From positions 5,489,649 through 5,553,648 of the forward strand of contig NC_064237.1 of assembly GCF_023101765.2 (NCBI RefSeq): a stretch of 64,000 bases of DNA, in the 5' to 3' direction. Positions 22,461-33,976 of the stretch are shown piece by piece (position 1 is the first letter of the stretch; the number at the start of each line of letters is the position of its first letter). A program made the translations under genes and the position numbers. Source of the DNA: Spodoptera frugiperda. Taxonomy: Eukaryota > Arthropoda > Insecta > Lepidoptera > Noctuidae. The notes below the pieces were generated by a model. The model was not told the origin of the DNA and did not search any database. It was given only the letters and a program-made list of their open reading frames with translations.

Positions 22461-23083
22461 GTCAATTAGATTTTGTAATCTATTCTTTTGAGTTATTTTA
22501 TAAGGGACTCTACTTCCATAATAGATAGTGAAAAAAACTCCAAAGATAGTAAATATATCAAATCTTGTATTTTTTAATATCACTCACCAAACAAATACGT
22601 TAGTCTCGTCACTAAATATAATAATTCAAACATACCTATTTGACTATCTGACCTTCAGACTTAATAATATTATTGTTTTAGAACATATACACTTTAAACA
22701 ACATATAAAATGATTTACATATATTGATAGTTCTGTTTATGTTATTAGTATTACCGGTACATTTCATAAATACCTTATAATGAGATGTAGACTAGCATAA
22801 AAATGTTATATATAACTATACAAAAATAGAACTAGACGAGTTCCTATAACGAATTTGGTGTAATTTCATTTTTTTATTTTATTTGTTTTTGTTATTCTTC
22901 AAATATTATGTAACAAAGTCACAGTTTCGATTTCGATCATTTTGATTCAATCTTTTACTAATTGCAAATGTTAAACAATGACCTGAATTTGGTACCTAAG
23001 CCCTAGTTATTTTTTAAAAAAGGGATCGGCCTCTGAAATTTAAAATGCGGACCTCGATTTTTTAAGTCGGATAATAAACCCTA

Positions 23084-23474
23084 TATACAACGTGTAACAA
23101 AAAGGGGGTATACATATCAAGTACACGGCTTCTAGATAACATAACAAACGATACGGGAAGGGTTTTTTAAATTCATGTTTTCATGGTACCAAGTTATGAA
23201 TTTTTCAAATCGCGCCACCGCGTTTTTCAAAATTAGGTAGACAGGTACTAGGCGATCAGATTGACAGAAGAAATGTTTCGTAATACTCGCGAGTGATCCC
23301 TGTAGTGTTGTGACATGTTTGTATGATTTAAAATCAAGAAAAATGCGATACCAAGTATTTGGTACAAAAATTTTTTTAATCGTATTTTAAGCTGAAACTT
23401 CGTGTAGAGATCTATTTAACCTGTATTCATCAGCCCTTCTTGATGTATATGGGTATTTTGTTACACGTTGTATA
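23084..23474. repeat. 391-bp element bounded by 19-bp perfect inverted repeats
   Basis: TATACAACGTGTAACAAAA at 23084-23102 is exactly complementary to 23456-23474. The interior is non-coding. Just downstream (about 23510-23610) lies a dispersed-repeat tail (TTCAAAATCGGGTCAGCCGA, then GAACCTCCTTTTTTGAAATC), so the whole block 23000-23610 may be one larger repeat. Confidence 0.55.
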
Positions 23475-24003
23475 TTGTCCTAAGTCTGAAAAATACCATG
23501 CTGAATACCGCTTCAAAATCGGGTCAGCCGAACACGAGATAATTGCGCACAAACGTACATACATACAGGTCAAACTGAGAACCTCCTTTTTTGAAATCGG
23601 TTGTAACCGATCTTAAGGCTTTCGTAATAATCATTATATCTCTATTGTTTTACTTTAGCTTCATTTATAACCATCCAAAAATAAATAATTCTAAGCTAAG
23701 GTCGGAATAACTCCATTCAAATACGCACTGGACAGGAAATAGGAGGCTGCATTGCGGACAGCGAAACGTAGTTAAGTCTGTTTCTGACGTATTGTATGAA
23801 TGTGCTTTGTTGTGGAAAGACCACTGACCCTTCCTGACTTTATTAGGACCTTACCAGGATTCATAAATATTCACCAAACTCGAGCGAAGATCATAACATT
23901 TTTGTTACAAAATAACTTCGCTTCAGTACTTATGTTAACAAAAAATATGTAGACCGACTTCATAATCTTGTTCTTTTTTTGTCAGTTGAAAAATGGGAGT
24001 GTA
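23475..24003. other. Repeat tail and AT-rich intergenic DNA
   Basis: The first 135 bp carry the repeat tail described for 23084-23474. A related CCTCC-TTTTTT-AAGTCGGTTAAAAC tail also occurs upstream of both I29 genes (about 18995-19025 and 21480-21495). No gene is seen in the remainder. Confidence 0.4.
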
Positions 24004-24268
24004 AGGGTACTTTTCTACCAAAGATCTCCTATGTAGCTATGCTATGTTGTGAAACTATGTGACCATTTCAACTGATAATTACTAAGCTATGTGCTTAGCT
24101 GTGCGAGGAAAATGTGCAGCTCGAGTATACGATGTATCGATAGTAGGGAAACCATCCATAGCACGCATCTTTCCATATAAAAAACATAGCTTAACTGACT
24201 CCGTTTCCGCCTGTACTAGGCTCCCACAGCAACTTATCATAGTACATCTATGATGGAAAAACACCCTT
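24004..24268. mobile_element. MITE (family M1), second copy
   Basis: The left end AAGGGTACTTTTCTACCAAAG and the right end TGATGGAAAAACACCCTTT form imperfect inverted repeats. The interior (TGTGCGAGGAAAATGTGCAG, CTCGAGTATACGATGTATCG, ATAGTAG, CATAGCACGCATC) matches the copy at 7959-8297. It has no coding capacity. Confidence 0.7.
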
Positions 24269-26088
24269 TATTGTTACACGTTTATTGTGCTACGTATGTT
24301 GAGTTTATAAACGTTAAATTCATCTTTAGATTATAAGTTTTCAGGATCAAATGAGGGTTTTTAGAATAATCAATTTAAATACGTTATCGTTATAAATAAC
24401 AAATCGAAAATGTGTTACGTAGGTGCTGAACTCATAACACAATCAAATACTCTACCCAAATATAATATAATTTTTTTTTTCTTTTCATAACTATTTGAAC
24501 CATATTAGGTACTAAATATTGTAGAAGACTAATCACGACAAATAATGTCAGCAATACATCAATCATCTCATCTTAATCAATACCCACTTGATTTTCAATT
24601 TCTCATCAAAAGCACTCGACTAATTGTAACACTTGCCACAGTATGCCGGGAACTAATACAAGCCATATTTGCAGACAAGACGCCCCAGACATTTCATCAG
24701 GCTCATCAAATTTCAGATAGTGGTTTTGGAAGCATAGTTATTGAAACTATGAACATACTATGCCTATATAATATACCTACCTACTATGCCTATATATAAT
24801 ATATTAGTTTTTGCGTTAATAAGAATTATTATTAAAGGAATTTATCAAAATCCTTTCTTAGGGGATGCCTACGTCATTACATCTACCTGCATGCCAAATT
24901 TCAGCACGATCGGTCCAGAGGCTTGGGCTGTGCGTTGATAGATCACTGTGTCAGTCAGTTAGTCCTTTGAATTATATATTTAGACTACTAAATGCTTTAC
25001 TAGATTTTATAAACTTAAGACCTGATGAGGAAAGGTTGTACAAAAATCTTTTGTCCACGTGATTAAGGGAATCTCTTCCCTTTTTGCAATGTAGGTCCAT
25101 TCGGTCGGAAGGGGCGTTAATGAATCATCATCAATGAACGGGTGGGTACTTATGTCGGCACGAGTCAATTAGTGACCAAATGGATCGCCATTTTCTTTTT
25201 TCTTTTGTTCGTTTTGCCTTACTTATTTAGTTTTTAAATTTCATTAAAACACAAAAAGCTTATGGAAATAAAGGGCTGTAAAATCTGGTCACATTAATAA
25301 TCCTGGTCAAAGAATTTTGCATAGGGACATTTTCGCCTTGTCGTAGAAGGGTCGACGGCGACACAAGGCGGGCATGGGCATAATGAATTAAATTAGGTCC
25401 CACTGATAACCTCTCCGCACAATTTTGGGACTACGGGGAGGGACATTACAAAGAGATACGTCTATAGTGTATTATACTAGATACGATTTCATTATAATCA
25501 TAAATTCCATTTCAAATATAGAGGATACATTTTCTGTTTTATTTTGTGCGCTTGGTATTTATATTGGCGGTGTATACATTGACAACTGTATTATTAATAC
25601 TACGACTAATTTATCATGATAATATCATTATTCATAGTTTTTAAAGGTTAAGCTTAAAGGTTTCTGTCTGCAACTCCCGTTAAAGATTATTCAAGGAACG
25701 TAAACATTGAACATTATAGAAACAGAAAAAAGTACGTATATCTACATAAACAACACACTTAATTAGAAATAGCCGTAAGGCTCCGGTGCTTTATAAAGAG
25801 CTTATTTTTTAATTTAATATATAAAAAGCGATTACCAATAATTTGTATTGCGTATCTATATTTAAGTTACAATAATATTGGCATAAAAGATATTAACAAA
25901 AACTGGGTTAAAAAACAAGCGAGTTCCTTAATATTATGACGTCATGCCCTCATCTTCTGCTTATGCATTGACCATTTGACTAATAAGTTATAAATATAGA
26001 AGCAATCGTTATATCATACTCATATAAAATGATATTATTATGTTAGTTGGTTCCTTGTTCCGTAGGTTTATTATTATTGTTGATCTTG
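24269..26088. other. AT-rich intergenic DNA
   Basis: No gene recognised. Around 24865-24925 the phrase CCTGCATGCCAAATTTCAGC resembles the CCATGCCAAATTTCAAGTC block of the repeat at 26790-27150 and may be an old copy. Confidence 0.35.
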
Positions 26089-26215
26089 ATTGCGTCATGA
26101 GTCAAGTGGTCGCAAGCGAAATTGCCATGCAAGAGCATTCATTTGAATTACGTTTCAACAAAGTATTGTTGCTTTTTAAAATATTTTTCTTTGAGTATTG
26201 TGAGATTTTCTAAAT
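26089..26215 (+). repeat. tRNA-derived SINE (family 1), decayed
   Basis: TGCGTCATGAGTCAAGTGGT and CGCAAGCGAAATTGCCATGC resemble the family-1 head, followed by CAAAGTATTGTTGCTTTTTA, which corresponds to the body after the B box. The B box itself is lost. Confidence 0.5.
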
Positions 26216-26283
26216 TGATTGAAAGTCTATGGTTGACTCAGATTTTCTTTGGGTTCTATATTTTTTTAAATACATAATTTATT

Positions 26284-26598
26284 ATCCCACCCAAAACATA
26301 AATGTGAAAGGCTGCCAAGTTCGATAAATGATATAACTTGGCAAGTTTTAATAGAAAATTATATACTTGACTCATTGCGTTTAGTAGGTTTATAACAAAG
26401 TGTGTGAAAACTTGTACATAGAAAGTAAAACAAACTTGGCAAGTATAATTTTCCATTAAAACTTGCCAAGTTATTTCATTTTTAACTGAGGTCTGTGTAT
26501 GGAACTTGGTACTTATTTAGATCTCACTTCTTTTATAGGCGAAGCATTCCATTATTATCGAACTTGGCAGCCTTTCATTTTATGTTTTGGGTGGGATT
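26284..26598. repeat. Interrupted inverted repeat with AACTTGGCA motifs
   Basis: The left arm (about 26284-26371) runs from ATCCCACCCAAAACATAAAT through GGCTGCCAAGTTCGAT to an AACTTGGCAAGTTTTAATAG block. The right arm is the reverse complement in two pieces (about 26437-26490 and 26553-26598), separated by about 60 bp. The arms fold into a stem of roughly 90 bp. No coding sequence is present, so it is a fold-back or MITE-like unit. Confidence 0.6.
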
Positions 26599-26789
26599 TC
26601 ATTTATTTTTGTAAGGTTTATTTTCTTTTTTTCTTATTTTACTTTACTTTGACTAAATACAAACCTTCGTAACGAATTTTAGGGCGGTACGACCATTGGA
26701 AGATATGCATATTTTTTTGTTTTAGTTCCTTAGGGGTATGAATTTACACGTTCATTATTTTTAAAACCGACTCACACTTGGCCATTTTC

Positions 26790-27160
26790 AGATTTTTTCC
26801 TTTACTTTGACCTAAAGCCCTACCTCCATGCCAAATTTCAAGTCAATACGACCATTGGAAGTGGTCTAGGTTTTTGATGAGTGAGTGAGTGAGTGAGTGA
26901 GTCAGCCAGTGAGTGTATAGTAAAAATAGCGATTTTTTGACGTCAATATCTCAAGACCTACAATAGGTACATTAATGAAATTTTGTATTTTAGATAAGTA
27001 AGTAGATCTCGACAGATACTAGAAATTTCATATGCGTAGATAAAATAGATTTTGAGTTATAGGTGGGTCGAACTTGGCCCGAAATGGTTCGTGTAATATA
27101 ACCCACGGCCGGTGTGTCGGTTTTTTTGCTCGAACTTGGCGGACACACTGCCGTGTGTCT
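26790..27160 (+). repeat. Dispersed repeat C with (GAGT)n tract
   Basis: Motif order: CCATGCCAAATTTCAAGTCA, GACCATTGGAAGTGGTCTAG, a (GAGT)n tract at about 26879-26903, GCGATTTTTTGACGTCAATA, TTTTGAGTTATAGGTGGGTC, GAACTTGGCCCGAAATGGTT and GAACTTGGCGGACACACTGC. The same GACCATTGGAAG phrase occurs near 26690. It is probably part of a non-LTR element or its derivative; the class is not determined here. Confidence 0.5.
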
Positions 27161-28474
27161 AGATAATTTATTATTAGCTACTTAAGTACATTGACCTTTT
27201 GGTTTACAATCATAAACTGTAAAATAAAACTTACCACCTCACCTTTATATACAAAAATCCACATGTAAAAATAATCCTGAAACACTTAAAATGTACGTAC
27301 CTAATTATGTATCAGGGTGCGAGAATTTTCTTTAAGTAGTAAGTGCGTCAATCTTAAAGATCAATTTTAAAATGTGATGATTGCCTTCTTCCACTACTAA
27401 TAAGGACCCTATTGTCATTGGGCCCTTTCCAGATATAAAGGAGTCACATAATTCTTTGGAAGGGGACAAGACCTTGCTAATGTCAAGTGGTCCGAGTCCA
27501 AAGTAGAGAGTTATGTGCATAACGCCTGCTCTGTGATTTATATCGTTTCAGATTCGACCCACATACATATGTATGTATGACCGCATACATTTTAACAAAA
27601 CGTTTTCGAGCGCTGTAGCAACGCCACGTGCCTCTTCCATTTAACAAAATTTATGTGAAACTTAAATGTTCTGTTTTTGTTCCAGGACCCAGTACCAACG
27701 GACACAGTTCAAAAATCTCAAAGATGTTCTCTCAAGTTACAAAATTAAAATCGATTTATAAATAACTTGTTGTTTTATTGTTTAGTTTCTTAGTCCCTTT
27801 GCTTGCTTTCAGCTCAATAGGATAGATAACTAATTTTTGTTTTAATGTCTTGTAGATATTTTTAAACATTAGACACATAATTTTTATTTTATTAGGATAA
27901 TCAATACTTTCGAAGATATATTGATTTGAAATATTGCGTGACTTATCTCCTAGGTACGTTTTATACTTACGTAGAAATGACGCATTTGCTCCCACTCCTT
28001 AACTTTGATTCATTTTATCTAAGTATTGGTAGGTATCTTAATTGACAAAATAAAAAAATACGTGTCTAATCTTCTTTCATTACCTAACTGACTGGCTATA
28101 TAGATTTATTAATTTTCATACCCCGTCATCATCCCTTGTCGTAGGCGACAAAAGAGTGACTGAATAGGTTTTTTGAATAAGGTAGTTACTACCTGGGTAT
28201 ACATAGGCATATCCCGGATCTCAAAGGTCGTTGTCTTACAAAAAATCACAATCACGAAACCTTGTGAAGTTGAATGTATGGAGGCAAAAAAGTCACTAAC
28301 GGATATATAAAATTATCTATAAAAAATCCACGTAAAAAGATCCATAATGTAGAAGGATAATGACCCGGATTCATTAATGTACGTTACTTGTAGTATTTGT
28401 TTTGATAAAATATGGATGAAACTGAGGTCTATGGATTTATGATAATGGTACCTATAAGATTTTTAGACACACAC
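27161..28474. other. AT-rich intergenic DNA
   Basis: No gene recognised. A short ACATACATATGTATGTATG palindromic microsatellite lies near 27562. Confidence 0.35.
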
Positions 28475-28757
28475 AACGTCATGCGCCATCCCTGAAGGAG
28501 TAGGCAGAGGTGCACATTACCACACGTAATGCACTATACAATGTAAGTACACCCACTTTTCACCATTTGTATTATTAATCCCATGTAGTAGGGGGTGAGT
28601 ATTGCCATATACTGGGCACAATTCCAGACTCCGTGTTACTACTGAGAAATTTTCGAAAATCCGAAAAATGTCTATCAATTCTTTGCCCGACCCGGGAATC
28701 GAACCCGAGACCCCTTGTCCGGCAGTCACCCTTGCGACTACTTGACCAAAGAGGCAG
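28475..28757 (-). repeat. tRNA-derived SINE (family 1), near full length
   Basis: Reverse-strand copy with both ends. The head near 28685-28757 contains GCCCGACCCGGGAATCGAAC (B-box complement) and ends CTTGACCAAAGAGGCA. The tail at 28475-28560 contains GGAGTAGGCAGAGGTGCACA and ACACCCACTTTTCACCATTT. At about 283 bp it is the most complete copy here and links the isolated heads (7418, 14895) with the isolated tails (33977, 58322). Confidence 0.75.
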
Positions 28758-28824
28758 ATTCTTAGATTACGCAGTAAATAATTATGTCACCAGTGACAAA
28801 GTGAACCCAATTAAGCAAGCACCC

Positions 28825-28875
28825 AAGTGCGTCAATTAACTGGTGACCCAAAGTCACCAGTTAATTGACGCACTT
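28825..28875. repeat. Perfect 23-bp hairpin with 5-base loop
   Basis: The segment 28825-28847 (beginning AAGTGCGTCAATTAACTGG) is exactly complementary to 28853-28875, with CCAAA between them. It sits 68 bp past the head of the SINE at 28475-28757. It could be a tiny palindromic element or a product of template switching. The stem is shorter than a normal microRNA precursor. Confidence 0.7.
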
Positions 28876-30890
28876 TTTTGTAAGTGATTTCAGTCAAATC
28901 AATCGGATATGTATGTTCTGTTTTGGCTGTTCAGAAACTGGCAACGTCATTTACCTTTTTTTGATGACGAAGGTAAGCCTTCATAAGGCACCTAGCTTTT
29001 TGGAGATAAAAGACTAGGGAATATGAGTTACCTCACTAAAACCACCCCGGTGGCACCCTCAACACCTAGTACACCGTAAGGAGCACCGAGACCTCTTGCT
29101 GGACCTGCTCCAGAGCCCCCACGATGCAACGCCTGTTACGGCACTTCCCTAGAGAGACGTGCGCCACTGATGAGCCACAATGTGCAAGCTACACGGCAGC
29201 ACGTAACCACTGTACCACTGTCTTCCTTCAGGTCACTGGATGGGCGCCTAGAGGCACTCTATGCGCCCGTGGCACTCACCTAATGGCCCTATCTTATCTG
29301 AAAATTAGAATAGTATCAATTTCTATGACCTTAGCTAGCAACAGGACAGTCCACCACTACAGATATTTACTACAGAGCAATCCTTTAAATGCGCGACTCC
29401 AATCCTCTGACGTAACAATACATTACTATTTTTATGTATGAGGCAGGTGTACATTCGTAAAAGATTTATTCCCGTCTATTCACAAGACATTGTTATCGTA
29501 AATCAAACGAGGAATTTCCTTATTTCAACAGCATTTTCGCAAAAAAACATCTTTGAATATAATTCTCAAAGGCTATATACTTACTACAATATCCCACAGG
29601 AGATAATCTAAAGATTCGATAAACTAGCTCCCTCCTCCGGCTTCGTAGCCTTGTGGACTACACAATGAGATGTTTGTTTTAGATCCTTTTTAGTTCGGAT
29701 GCAAATTTAAATTCGTTCTGCATTCCAATTTGAATTTATAGTTTTGGAATACGTTTTATGAAAGAGTATTTTCGTCAATGAATCTTATTGACGTTTATAC
29801 GTAGGTACAAAGCAAGTTATATGACTACATTCTTATTACACTTATGTAGTACCTACCCTTGCGATCTATCTAAATTTTGATAGCATTTTCTTTCCTTCTA
29901 AAATTATATAAACGTAAGTACGTAGCACAATTTTTGCTCGGTATACTAAGCTCCTTTAGTTACTTTAATACTAGTATTTGCTAATTTCCACATTGCTAAG
30001 AACAAGTGACAGGCGTCCTAACTTTTCCTAATTTTTCCAAAGTTCCATTACACATAGTACGGCAAATTAAGGTCAATATTGAATCTAAAAGTATCTGTAA
30101 TTATATATACTCGTCTATAGGTAGGTAGGATTTATTTTAGACTTACCGAATGAGGTACACGTATAGAACAAACAGGACATCTTCTTTTAATTTATTGCCC
30201 CTGCTTAAAATTTTGGAGCAATCCCAACTTACAACACAAATCAACACTTAGCGCCTGTTTCACCACCTTCATATAAGTGCCCGATAAACTTATGTGGCAG
30301 ATAGTGCATACAAATTACGTTCTTAATTCAAAATTATGTCATGACATAGCGGCTGTCCAGACCACAGAATATCCAGACATTGGGAAACAAGATAAAAGTC
30401 CTTGATCATTTAAAAATATAGTAATTAAAAAAAAAGTTTATCTAAATGGAAACGTAGGCTGTATGATTTAAACACCAAAATATTTGATTAGGTAGGAAAC
30501 CTACTTAAGTAAATTGAAATTACTTAATTGCGTCCTCAAAAAAGGTAACCTACTTAAATATTAGGTTATTTATGCAAAAGCTATTTACCAAAACAACAAA
30601 ATAACAAGATTGTGTAAGTCATAAACACCATTTCTAAGAAGTTCTCTTGCGTATGAGAAAACACCCCAACCGGAGAACTTCACTTTTGAGAAAGTACGGC
30701 CAAGCGTGACCGTTGCTCTGAAAGCATGAACGTGACGGAAGAGTTTATAACAAAAGGTAACATTGAGCAAATGAATATCTACTGTAAGATACCTACGTAT
30801 ACCTACTTACACTTACCTCAGTAAAAATGTAATGTTTTACGTTAATGGTACCTAACTATATTTTGTGTAAGTACATTTAAAATCCTTCCA
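28876..30890. other. Intergenic DNA with one GC-richer block
   Basis: No gene recognised. About 29030-29300 is GC-richer than its surroundings and open on the + strand for 105 codons (29124-29441), but the encoded product (Cys/Thr/Arg-rich) matches nothing I know. It looks like a decayed repeat insert. The rest is AT-rich. Confidence 0.35.
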
Positions 30891-30900
30891 GTGCTTTTTT

Positions 30901-30952
30901 ACCCGACTGCCAAGGAAGGGTTATTTACCCGACTGCCAAGGAAGGGTTATGT
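30901..30952 (+). repeat. Tandem 26-bp duplication
   Basis: A 26-bp unit beginning ACCCGACTGCCAAGGAAGGG is repeated head to tail (30901-30926, 30927-30952) with one mismatch, at the last-but-two position. It opens a dispersed repeat that continues with CGCGTATCTTGTATGTATG and GGCTTGATGGATTTCGACAA. Confidence 0.65.
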
Positions 30953-31500
30953 TTTTCGCGCGTATCTTGTATGTATGAGCCTAATATTCTTTATTACCTC
31001 ATTTCTTCGAAACGGCTTGATGGATTTCGACAATCAGGGTATCGTTGGATTCGTCTTAATTACCCAAGTGTTCTTAGATATGTGACGTAAAACAAAAACC
31101 AACATGGCGGCCGTGAGGCGCCCTAGTAAGAGTAAAAAAAAATTTTTTTTTTTTGTTTGCTACAATATGGGTATCAAATTAAAGAGCTCATCATGAGGAT
31201 TCCAAAATGGTATATCACTGACATATAGAAAGAAAATACTATGTCAATTATGTTCTTAAAAAAAATTATCCAAACTAAATACTCGTATATTTACTACGCG
31301 AAAATATTGACTAGCGGTGTCTGAACTTAAAAGTGAAAAGTGAAATAAAAGTACGTCTTAACTAAATTATTTACAATGAATTTATTTATAAATAAAGGAC
31401 TAGCGACCCGCCCTCGCTTTACTGAACGTTAAATAAAATCTATCTACATAGTCGTTTACCTATAGCCCATGCGACGCGGCAACTGTAAAGACCGTTTTTT
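30953..31500. repeat. Composite dispersed repeat block
   Basis: The block continues from the tandem unit and contains AACATGGCGGCCGTGAGGCG near 31105. Near 31400 it holds GGACTAGCGACCCGCCCTCG, a segment that looks like the start or end of a separate dispersed element. The boundaries cannot be fixed from one copy. Confidence 0.35.
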
Positions 31501-31604
31501 GTCTAAAACTAGTAGAAATTTATGACAACAGTGTAAAGAGCAAATTTTATCTTCATTTAATGTAGAAAATTAATAGACTATTTAAAAGGATAAGGATTAA
31601 TATA

Positions 31605-31871
31605 TTACGGACAAAAATCCCTCACAATAAAAGATCCAAAAAAAATATTAAATAGTCCACACGACGAAAATTCTTTTAAAGAATTAGACCGTTTACGAAA
31701 TTTGTAAATAGTAAATTTTACTGCCCTTAATCCTTCTTCTTTTTCTAATTCCTTTACTCTCTTTGTGTTACGCAATAAATCTAAAATAACTGGATCGACG
31801 TGTGTTATTTTTTTATTATCTTGGTATTGGAAGTAGTTCTCTCGTGTCGCGGGTGAAATCTTGAGAAACAC
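31605..31871 (-). other. Unassigned 88-codon open frame inside repeat block
   Basis: The minus strand encodes a Lys/Arg/Glu-rich segment (DPVILDLLRNTKRVKELEKE followed by a stretch rich in basic residues). There is no recognisable domain. It lies between repeat pieces and next to the fold-back at 31917, so it may be a relic of an element-encoded protein. It may also be chance. Confidence 0.2.
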
Positions 31872-31916
31872 ATAGCCGTATTATAACTAACTAAAAAGTG
31901 TTAAATAAAAATAAAT

Positions 31917-32334
31917 AAATTTAAAAAATTAAAAAACCCGACTGCATAAAAAACACTTTAAATAAAAACTGAAAAGTAAAAAACAAGCTTAGTCTAAAAG
32001 TGTAGATAGCAATGCTATTACCACAAAATTAAATAATTTCATAATCAATACCTACACAAAAAAATAATAATCTTATGCGAAACATAATTGAGTGTAACAG
32101 TCGGGACCCATTAAATAAACTAGACTAAAATCATTCAATAGGTATGGGTCCCGACTGTTGCACTCAATTATGTTTCGCATAAGATTATTATTTTTTTGTG
32201 TATTGATTATGAAATTATTTAATTTTGTGGTAATAGCATTGCTATCTACACTTTTAGACTAAGCTTGTTTTTTACTTTTCAGTTTTTATTTAAAGTGTTT
32301 TTTATGCAGTCGGGTTTTTTAATTTTTTAAATTT
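31917..32334. mobile_element. 418-bp fold-back element
   Basis: Arm 31917-32110 and arm 32145-32334 are reverse complements with about 98% identity by eye; the visible differences are a CCTA insertion in the left arm and a T/C change. The 34-bp spacer is unique. Each arm holds AACCCGACTGCATAAA near its outer end, and TCGGGACCCA borders the spacer. There is no coding capacity. The near identity of the arms means a recent origin or homogenisation. Confidence 0.8.
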
Positions 32335-32490
32335 TTCTATCAATATGTTTCACTTCACACAAGTTGTTGCCGTTTAATTCCAGCTATAATTTGGGGTGGC
32401 GCCACAATCGCACTGTTAAGATTTTTATGACAATAAACTATTACATTATTTTCTTTAGAATTAAACTAGTTTTAAATTTTATATTACAAT

Positions 32491-32518
32491 TTTTAAAAGC
32501 CCTTAAGGGCTTTTAAAA
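32491..32518. repeat. 28-bp perfect palindrome
   Basis: Centred on GCCCTTAAGGGC and extended by TTTTAAAA on both sides, with no loop. It could act as a transcription-end hairpin or be a random AT-rich palindrome. Confidence 0.6.
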
Positions 32519-32769
32519 AATCATCATTACAATAATATAATTCTTTATTTCAATACAATTCTGCTTGTAGAAGAAACGAAACGTTATAGACGTTGTCAAC
32601 TGACAGTGACAGATTCCAAAATTTTTGTCAACATTCGATACGGTTTCGTTGCGAAAGGTTTTTGCACTCGAAATATAATTTAAATAAAATATTTATGTCA
32701 GTGTATTGAACTATTATTCAATGGGTAGAACATCGTGATGTGTATAGTTTGCGAATAGTATAAATTAAA
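32519..32769. other. Non-coding region upstream of a candidate 5' exon
   Basis: No coding sequence is visible. It is probably upstream regulatory sequence if the exon at 32779-32809 is real. Confidence 0.3.
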
Positions 32770-32809
32770 GACGTCACTTCAGGGAAGAACGAACAACAGC
32801 TGTGTTGCG
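32770..32809 (+). promoter_or_regulatory. Candidate promoter and 5' non-coding exon 1a
   Basis: GACGTCAC (32770-32777, CRE-like) is followed at once by a TTCAGG initiator-like motif, and 28 bases later by the donor GCG/GTAAGTAT (exon end 32809). This arrangement fits a very short 5' UTR exon on the + strand. The nearest downstream + gene is SLC26 at 54594, which begins with a splice acceptor and so needs an upstream exon. No transcript evidence is available. Confidence 0.35.
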
Positions 32810-33976
32810 GTAAGTATCTGCACCGAAAGTTGCATTGCAGTTTGTATATTACACCATCAATGAAAAAAATGTAATCGATATCCAGTGATGCTTTTATTCG
32901 ACAGTTAGTAAACGGTACTTTTTGATTTTAGTGTAAATAGTGGACATCAAATGCACGTTAATTCAATTTGACTCCAATTTGCGGTAAAATAATAATGTTC
33001 TTCAATCAAAACTTTTTTAAATTAATTATGAATTTTAATGAAGTTTTTGTTTTATGCAGTTTCATCCTTGAGCTAATAATTTCCATGTAAATTTAATTGT
33101 TGATGTGTAATTCTTCATCCAGTTGTATTCTTATTAGCTGCCTCGATAATAAGGCATTATTATTTGAGATTATTACATTTAATAATATGTACCTCGATCA
33201 ACCTTTCAATATATATATTGGGATAATTTTCTTCCTGTTAGGTATTTGTTCTTTCCTATGTAATACATTTTAACTAGGTACTGAGTATTATAATATTTTA
33301 CATTTTATTGGGACCATTTAATACTGCCTTTCCTTTAGTAAAAATGTTCTATTGCTGTATGTTATTTTCCTTCAAAATGGACTTAAAATTTATACAAATT
33401 GGTTTTGTCGAAATCATTATTGTCATGTATGCTTACACACTATAAAAGATTATTTGTTTTATTGTTGCAAAATAGTTACCACAGATTTGTTTATTAATTC
33501 TAAAACTAATATGTATTAGTAATTCATTGAGTAGTACACAATATTGGCTAATAAGTTACTAAATAAATAAATGAATTGAGCATCGAAAAGAATATAGAAA
33601 TATTATTTATTGACTATTTATGTACACACATACAAATTAGAGGATAACACAAATATACAATTAAGGTACATAGGTTTTACTTTATTTAAACATTGCTCAC
33701 TAGTTCTATAGAATAAAATATCAATTTAGTATATCTATTATTATGAATGTAACCTGTTGAAGGTAAAATTCATCAGTACTACCATGATGCTTAACTAACT
33801 TATAACATGTCACTGGACAATCTTCTGCAATAAATCAAACTACTTTATACATTTTTTCATAGCTATTTACTTTGCAATTGAGCTATAAAACAAACTAACA
33901 GTAAAAACGTTGCATTCATTCAATGGTGTCATAAATTATAAAATGTGTGTCACATAAATATTATGCATAGTTACAT
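32810..33976. other. AT-rich non-coding DNA
   Basis: No gene or recognisable repeat is visible. Confidence 0.4.

Larger units (their letters stand above)
20686..22999 (+). repeat. Tandem segmental duplication, copy 2
   Basis: Matches 18790-20477 from a TTTTATTGAAAAACATAAC-type left edge to TGAATTTGGTACCTAAG at the right. It is longer mainly because of an inserted reverse-strand LINE fragment (20745-21339) that interrupts the match between CCCCTCGAT and GGTGAAAACGGG. Confidence 0.8.

Noticed and set aside
28825..28875. microRNA precursor
   Set aside because: The stem is perfect and only 23 bp with a 5-base loop, unlike a pre-miRNA, which has an imperfect stem of about 30 bp or more.
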